Below, in pieces: positions 36,391-40,736 of a stretch of 40,736 bases of DNA. Source of the stretch: Candidatus Woesearchaeota archaeon. Lineage in GTDB: Archaea > Nanobdellota > Nanobdellia > Woesearchaeales > JACQSR01. Both the position numbers and the translations under genes were made by a program. The notes under the pieces were generated by a model. It was not told the origin of the DNA and did no database searches. It saw only the letters and a list, made by a program, of their open reading frames with translations. Numbering within the stretch: position 1 is the stretch's first letter; every line of letters starts with the position of its first letter. Location: NCBI GenBank assembly GCA_016211215.1, contig JACQSR010000024.1, positions 1 through 40,736 of the forward strand. Direction: 5' to 3'.

Positions 36391-37574
36391 AGCTTTGGAA
36401 AAAGGATTTTGAGCTGAACAGGGAGATTGAACGGTTTACGGTTGGCAATGATTATATTCTTGATTTTAAGATTCTGCCTTATGACTTAATCGCCTCCGAA
36501 GCCCACGCGAGGATGCTTGAAAGAGCAGGAATCCTGAACAGAGAAGAGCTGAAGAAACTGCTGAAGGGCCTTGCCGAAATAAGTTCCCTTAATGCAAGCG
36601 GAAAATTCAGGATAAACCAAGAAGACGAAGACTGCCACACGGCAATCGAGAACTACCTGACGCTGAAGCTCGGAGAGGTTGGGAAGAAAATCCACACCGC
36701 AAGGTCCAGAAACGACCAGGTTCTTGCCGCTTTGAGGCTTTATGAGAAAAATGAATTGGACAAAATCAGGGCGCTGCTGAAAGATTATCAGGATGCATTG
36801 AGGAGTGCAATAAAAAAATACTCCAAGGTGCAGCTTCCGGGGTACACCCACATGCAGAAAGCCATGCCATCCTCAATCGGGATGTGGCTGGGGAGCTATT
36901 GTGATTCAGTTAATGATGACCTAAAATTGCTTGACTCTATTTACGGCATAATCGACCAAAATCCCCTTGGCAGCGCAGCCGGGTTTGGAGTTCCTGTTTT
37001 TGCCGTAGACAGAAAATTCACGGCAAAGGAAATGGGATTCTCACGTGTGATGGGAAATCCAATGCATTGCCAGCTCTCAAGGGGGAAGTTTGAGTCTTTG
37101 ATTATTAATGTTATGTCGTCTGTAATGTACGACCTGAACAAATTGGCAACGGACATGATGCTATTCAGCATGGCGGAATTTGCATATGTTTCATTGCCAA
37201 AGGAATTCTGCACCGGAAGCAGCATAATGCCGCAGAAGAAGAATCCTGATGTGCTTGAGCTGATAAGGGCAAAATACCATGTTGTTTTAGGGGAGGAATT
37301 CAAGGTCAAGAGCATGATTGGCAATTTGATGTCCGGCTACAACAGGGATTTGCAGCTGACAAAAGAGCCTTTGATAAACTCAATTGAAACAACGAAATCC
37401 TGCCTGAGAATGATGGCCTTAGTTCTTTCGGGGCTCAAGGTAAACGAGGAAAACTGCAGCAAGGCAATGACGCCAGAACTTTATGCAACCGAGGAAGCTT
37501 ACAAGCTTGTGAAGAAGGGAGTGCCTTTCAGGGAGGCTTACAGAAAGATTGGAGAGAAGTTTTCTGATAAATAG
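36387..37574 (+). CDS. argH: argininosuccinate lyase
   Basis: EDCHTAIENYL, HTARSRNDQVLAALRLY, PGYTHMQKAMPSS, GSSIMPQKKNPDVLELIRAK. Confidence 0.97.
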   Translation: MKLWKKDFELNREIERFTVGNDYILDFKILPYDLIASEAHARMLERAGILNREELKKLLKGLAEISSLNASGKFRINQEDEDCHTAIENYLTLKLGEVGKKIHTARSRNDQVLAALRLYEKNELDKIRALLKDYQDALRSAIKKYSKVQLPGYTHMQKAMPSSIGMWLGSYCDSVNDDLKLLDSIYGIIDQNPLGSAAGFGVPVFAVDRKFTAKEMGFSRVMGNPMHCQLSRGKFESLIINVMSSVMYDLNKLATDMMLFSMAEFAYVSLPKEFCTGSSIMPQKKNPDVLELIRAKYHVVLGEEFKVKSMIGNLMSGYNRDLQLTKEPLINSIETTKSCLRMMALVLSGLKVNEENCSKAMTPELYATEEAYKLVKKGVPFREAYRKIGEKFSDK

Positions 37575-37592
37575 ATTTTGGCTGGATTAATT

Positions 37593-38039
37593 TTATTGCA
37601 CTTGGAAGTTTAATTTGCTTAAAGACGCATAACGGCTTATGTCTTCAACTCTGCGAACCCTGCCATTGCGCATCATCTCTGCAACCTCAAAGTACCTGTG
37701 CTCACCACCGCCCATTGGATGGATAGTTTCAACTAAAATCTCTATCCCTTTGTTGATAGCCGGAGCTGTTTTCGCAAGCCTGCTCTCCACGAGTGCATGA
37801 ACCGCATCACTAAATTGGAATGAACCGTTACCGTACACCTTACTGACTGCATCTGCATAATGCTTGCCAACATCCATGAGCTCTCCTTCAGTCTTCAGAG
37901 CAGGAGATATTTCCCTCAAAAAAATCGCAAAGAACCCATCTGCATGCTCATCCGTAATCTTAATATGGAAATACTCCCTCAGCTCCTCAATTTTATTTCC
38001 GGCCTCTACTCCCATAACATCCAAGCTAACCATGGCCAT
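37593..38039 (-). CDS. hypothetical protein, 148 aa
   Basis: ORF between argH and tRNA-Lys; no family recognised. Confidence 0.6.
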   Translation of the reverse strand: MAMVSLDVMGVEAGNKIEELREYFHIKITDEHADGFFAIFLREISPALKTEGELMDVGKHYADAVSKVYGNGSFQFSDAVHALVESRLAKTAPAINKGIEILVETIHPMGGGEHRYFEVAEMMRNGRVRRVEDISRYASLSKLNFQVQ

Positions 38040-38097
38040 CCGGAAACTTCTTGAATATTTAAATTATTGGTTTTTGATATACGGATGTTGTAATGAA

Positions 38098-38172
38098 CGG
38101 GCCAAGAGGGATTCGAACCCACGACCTATCGCTTAAGAGGCGATCGCTCGTACCAGGCTGAGCTATTGGCCC
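38098..38172 (-). tRNA. tRNA-Lys(CUU)
   Basis: Reverse complement GGGCCAATAGCTCAGCCTGGTACGAGCGATCGCCTCTTAAGCGATAGGTCGTGGGTTCGAATCCCTCTTGGCCCG; acceptor GGGCCAA/TTGGCCC, anticodon loop CTCTTAA. TATA TTTATAAAG about 29 bp upstream; no encoded CCA. Confidence 0.96.
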
Positions 38173-38209
38173 ACAGCAATGCGATAATCCAATTGCTTTA
38201 TAAAATTAA

Positions 38210-38554
38210 TCAAAGAATCTTCAGCTTTCCAGTTACCCTGTCAATTTTTTCGGCCTTGTCAGGTCCAATTCCGAGGCAGGTAATGGTTCCTGGCGCAACA
38301 GTTGTTTTTCCTGCGTCTGTTATGAGGGACACTGCAAGGCCAAGCTGTTCTGCCTGTTGTTTATAATTCAGCAGCTCGTCCAAATCAGCGACCTTGCAGA
38401 CAATCTTCGGCATTCCCAATGCCCTCCATTCATTGACGCATTTCCTGTCTGATTTCAGGACAGCATCAACAGAAGCATGAGCGACCTGCACTGCAAGTTT
38501 CCCTTTCGGCAGCTTCAAATCCTGCCTGACCAAAATTACCTGCTTGAATTCCAT
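38210..38554 (-). CDS. pth2: peptidyl-tRNA hydrolase 2
   Basis: KQVILVRQDLKLPKGKLAVQVAHASV, VSLITDAGKTTVAPGTITCLGIGPD. Confidence 0.97.
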   Translation of the reverse strand: MEFKQVILVRQDLKLPKGKLAVQVAHASVDAVLKSDRKCVNEWRALGMPKIVCKVADLDELLNYKQQAEQLGLAVSLITDAGKTTVAPGTITCLGIGPDKAEKIDRVTGKLKIL

Positions 38555-39618
38555 CAGATTGACACCCTTTTTCCATCAACCTTTATCATCGGGTCTTTAA
38601 ATATTTGGCCAAAATGGGTGATTGCATATATTGAGCCGCCAAACCAGTGGTTGGAGCCGATGCCTATGTGGGCAGTTCCGCTGACCTTCTCGTCAACCAC
38701 TGCAGAGCCTATTATCTTTGCCCTCGGATTAAGGCCGAAGCCAAGCTCTGCGACGCGCTTTATCGCACCCGGATTTTTTGCAAGAGTTGCAGCCCAGTCG
38801 AATGCCTGCTCAAGCTTCCTTGCCTCTTCATTGCCCTCCACCTTGACTACAGAACCATCTTCAATTGTAAGCGTGATGGGTGCAGTTATCAGGGTTGTTC
38901 CGCGGTGGTTTCTTGAGCTGCCGTCAATAATAATGGTGCCGGAAACGCGCTTCCCGTTTGGGGCTATGAATACTTCACCGGCAGGGAGATTGCCGCCGTG
39001 GCCCGGCAAAGAGTAAAGGCCGTCTGAAAGCAATGCCTTGCATCCCTTGATGTTGTAGGTAAAATCAGTTCCGCTCTTTGTGGTAATGTTTACCTCCTCT
39101 GCATTATCGAGCATTTCCTTGAGCTTAAGAAGCTGAGACTGAAGAGTTCTGTAATTTATGTCAATCGGCTCAATGACATCATTAATCTGGGTTGTCTGTA
39201 CATCCCCCAAACTAAGGGCAGAAACAAAACGGTGATTTTTTTTCTGGCAGAACTCCCTGAAGCTAGGATATGGGATGTTTCCAAGCTTGTCCGACATCGA
39301 GAGTATTATCATGCTGTTTTCCTTCAACTCCTTCAGCGAATCAAGCACTTCCTGGGAGGCATCAACGCTTCGGTTGCATACGTTCTGGAGCACAAGCTTT
39401 GCCTCGATGTTAAGCTCCTGGGCGGCAAGATAATAGGCGCAGGCGATGATGGGGGCAACCTGCTTTCCCTCAAGGCCTATGTCGCCTATTATAAGAACCT
39501 TCTCGGATGTGGTGCCAAGGCACTCTGTGAACACCCTCTTCAGCACAGGATAGCATAAAGACGAATTGTCAAATATAGAATGCTCCTTCATCCATCTTAC
39601 TGACTCAAGTGTATCCAT
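38554..39618 (-). CDS. leucyl aminopeptidase (AmpS/aminopeptidase T-like)
   Basis: C-terminal LPGHGGNLPAGEVFIAPNGKRVSGTIIIDGS, AELGFGLNPRAKIIGSAVVDEKVSGTAHIGIGSN typical of AmpS-like (COG2309) proteins. Confidence 0.85.
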   Translation of the reverse strand: MDTLESVRWMKEHSIFDNSSLCYPVLKRVFTECLGTTSEKVLIIGDIGLEGKQVAPIIACAYYLAAQELNIEAKLVLQNVCNRSVDASQEVLDSLKELKENSMIILSMSDKLGNIPYPSFREFCQKKNHRFVSALSLGDVQTTQINDVIEPIDINYRTLQSQLLKLKEMLDNAEEVNITTKSGTDFTYNIKGCKALLSDGLYSLPGHGGNLPAGEVFIAPNGKRVSGTIIIDGSSRNHRGTTLITAPITLTIEDGSVVKVEGNEEARKLEQAFDWAATLAKNPGAIKRVAELGFGLNPRAKIIGSAVVDEKVSGTAHIGIGSNHWFGGSIYAITHFGQIFKDPMIKVDGKRVSI

Positions 39619-39690
39619 CTGACTCTAAAAAAATTTGCAATTAATTAATCTTTCCTTAAGGTATTTAAAGGCAAATATAGTGACTGCACC

Positions 39691-40353
39691 ATGATAAAGG
39701 CAGTCCTCTTTGACCTCGACAACACTTTGATAGATTTCATGAAGATGAAGCGCATGAGCTGCGAGGCTGCAATCTCTTCAATGATTGACGCTGGTCTTGG
39801 GATGGACAAGGGGGAAGCGGTTGATGCGCTGTTCAAGCTGTACGATGAATACGGGATGGAAGACCAGCACATATTCCAGAGGTTTCTTGAGAGGCACGCT
39901 GGCGGTGTTGATATGAGGATACTTGCAAACGGGATTGTCGCCTATAGAAAGGTAAGGATGGGCTTTCTGGATTCTTATCCACATGTAAAGGGTGTTCTGT
40001 TCGAGCTAAGGCTTAGGCAGATAAAAACTGGAATTGTTACCGATGCGCCCAGGATGAAGGCGTGGATAAGGCTTGCGAGCATGAAGATAGATGATTTATT
40101 TGATGTGGTGGTGGTATTTGAGGATACCCACCAGAGGAAGCCTTCTGAGCTTCCTTTCCTTGAAGCTGTCAAAAGGCTGGCTGTAGAACCGGATAACTGT
40201 CTAATGGTGGGTGATTGGCCTGAAAGGGACATTATTGGGGCTAAAAAGCTTGGAATAAAGACTTGTTTTGCCAGATACGGCAATCCAGGCATTAAAACGA
40301 GCGGAGCGGATTACGAGATAGACAGCATACAGGAAATTCTTAAGCTGGTGTGA
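39691..40353 (+). CDS. HAD-superfamily hydrolase
   Basis: Motif I MIKAVLFDLDNTLIDF, motif II TGIVTDAP, K in QRKPSELPF, motif IV MVGDWPERDIIGAKKLG. TATA GGTATTTAAAGG about 26 bp upstream. Confidence 0.93.
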   Translation: MIKAVLFDLDNTLIDFMKMKRMSCEAAISSMIDAGLGMDKGEAVDALFKLYDEYGMEDQHIFQRFLERHAGGVDMRILANGIVAYRKVRMGFLDSYPHVKGVLFELRLRQIKTGIVTDAPRMKAWIRLASMKIDDLFDVVVVFEDTHQRKPSELPFLEAVKRLAVEPDNCLMVGDWPERDIIGAKKLGIKTCFARYGNPGIKTSGADYEIDSIQEILKLV

Positions 40354-40403
40354 GAAACATTTAAATATAGATGTACTTAGTGAGCCCTAAAGAGGTGAAT
40401 TAT

Positions 40404-40550
40404 ATGGTTGAAGGAAGATGCATGAAATGTCAAAAGCAAGTTCAGATTAAGGATGGAAAGGAAACCACGATGAAGAATGGCATGAAGGCCATGAAAGGCG
40501 TGTGTCCTAACTGCGGCACCAAGGTATTCAGGATACTTGGAAAGAAATAA
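40404..40550 (+). CDS. small zinc-ribbon protein (DUF5679-like), 48 aa
   Basis: Not in the ORF track: MVEGRCMKCQKQVQIKDGKETTMKNGMKAMKGVCPNCGTKVFRILGKK; CX2C...CX2C; SD GAGGTGA and TATA TTAAATATA upstream. Confidence 0.88.
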   Translation: MVEGRCMKCQKQVQIKDGKETTMKNGMKAMKGVCPNCGTKVFRILGKK

Positions 40551-40603
40551 CCCAGACGCGAAAAGTTTATATATTCTTTTTTATGCCTTATATTTTGGGC
40601 TAG

Positions 40604-40732
40604 ATGTATAACAAATGCGAGTCGTGCGGCAAAAATATTGAAAGTTCTGAGGATTGCAGGCTGAGTACTAATGATGGGGTTAGGGTTCATACTTACTGTT
40701 ACACCTGCTACATGAAGAAAAAGGCCGTGTAA
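40604..40732 (+). CDS. small Zn-finger-like protein, 42 aa
   Basis: Not in the ORF track: MYNKCESCGKNIESSEDCRLSTNDGVRVHTYCYTCYMKKKAV; CX2C plus CX2C; TATA GTTTATATATTC about 33 bp upstream. Confidence 0.7.
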   Translation: MYNKCESCGKNIESSEDCRLSTNDGVRVHTYCYTCYMKKKAV

Positions 40733-40736
40733 ACCG

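Noticed and set aside
40442-40690. 82-aa minus strand ORF
   Set aside because: Covers the two small Zn-ribbon genes on the + strand in antisense; no promoter support.
1-40736. CRISPR arrays, transposons, integrases, toxin-antitoxin or defence cassettes
   Set aside because: No repeat-spacer pattern, transposase motif or recognisable defence domain was found on either strand.

Overview
Chromosomal window from an archaeon, most likely a DPANN or other small-genome lineage (an inference from aCPSF1, class I LysRS, proteasome beta, TrmB, an intron-containing tRNA and archaeal TATA boxes). It is gene-dense and mostly housekeeping. Main blocks: (1) carA, a NUDIX gene and the start of carB, overlapping on the minus strand; (2) ileS plus a wHTH/membrane gene pair; (3) nth, a U32 peptidase, an eIF5A homologue and an intron-containing tRNA-Ser(UGA); (4) S10, EF-1A and EF-2; (5) methionine aminopeptidase, a bacterial-type glucokinase, aCPSF1 and proteasome beta; (6) a TrmB regulator and a secreted anchored protein; (7) a lysine block (lysC, lysS class I, dapL, lysA, dapA, dapB) with a divergent ACT-domain protein; (8) a SpeD-like protein divergent from a seven-gene arginine operon argGFJBDCH; (9) tRNA-Lys(CUU), pth2, an AmpS-like aminopeptidase, a HAD hydrolase and two small Zn-ribbon-like proteins. 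I saw no CRISPR array, transposase, prophage or rRNA, and no obvious multi-gene defence or novel system. The best leads are: an eIF5A whose hypusine loop reads GTHSHSK, so the modified lysine position is Thr; a SpeD-like protein that keeps its catalytic residues but has a changed substrate-binding region, divergent from the arg operon, with AGATT..AATCT inverted repeats at both TATA boxes; a tRNA-Ser gene 12 nt upstream of the eIF5A start; a NUDIX gene inside carAB; and a probable ACT-domain lysine regulator.
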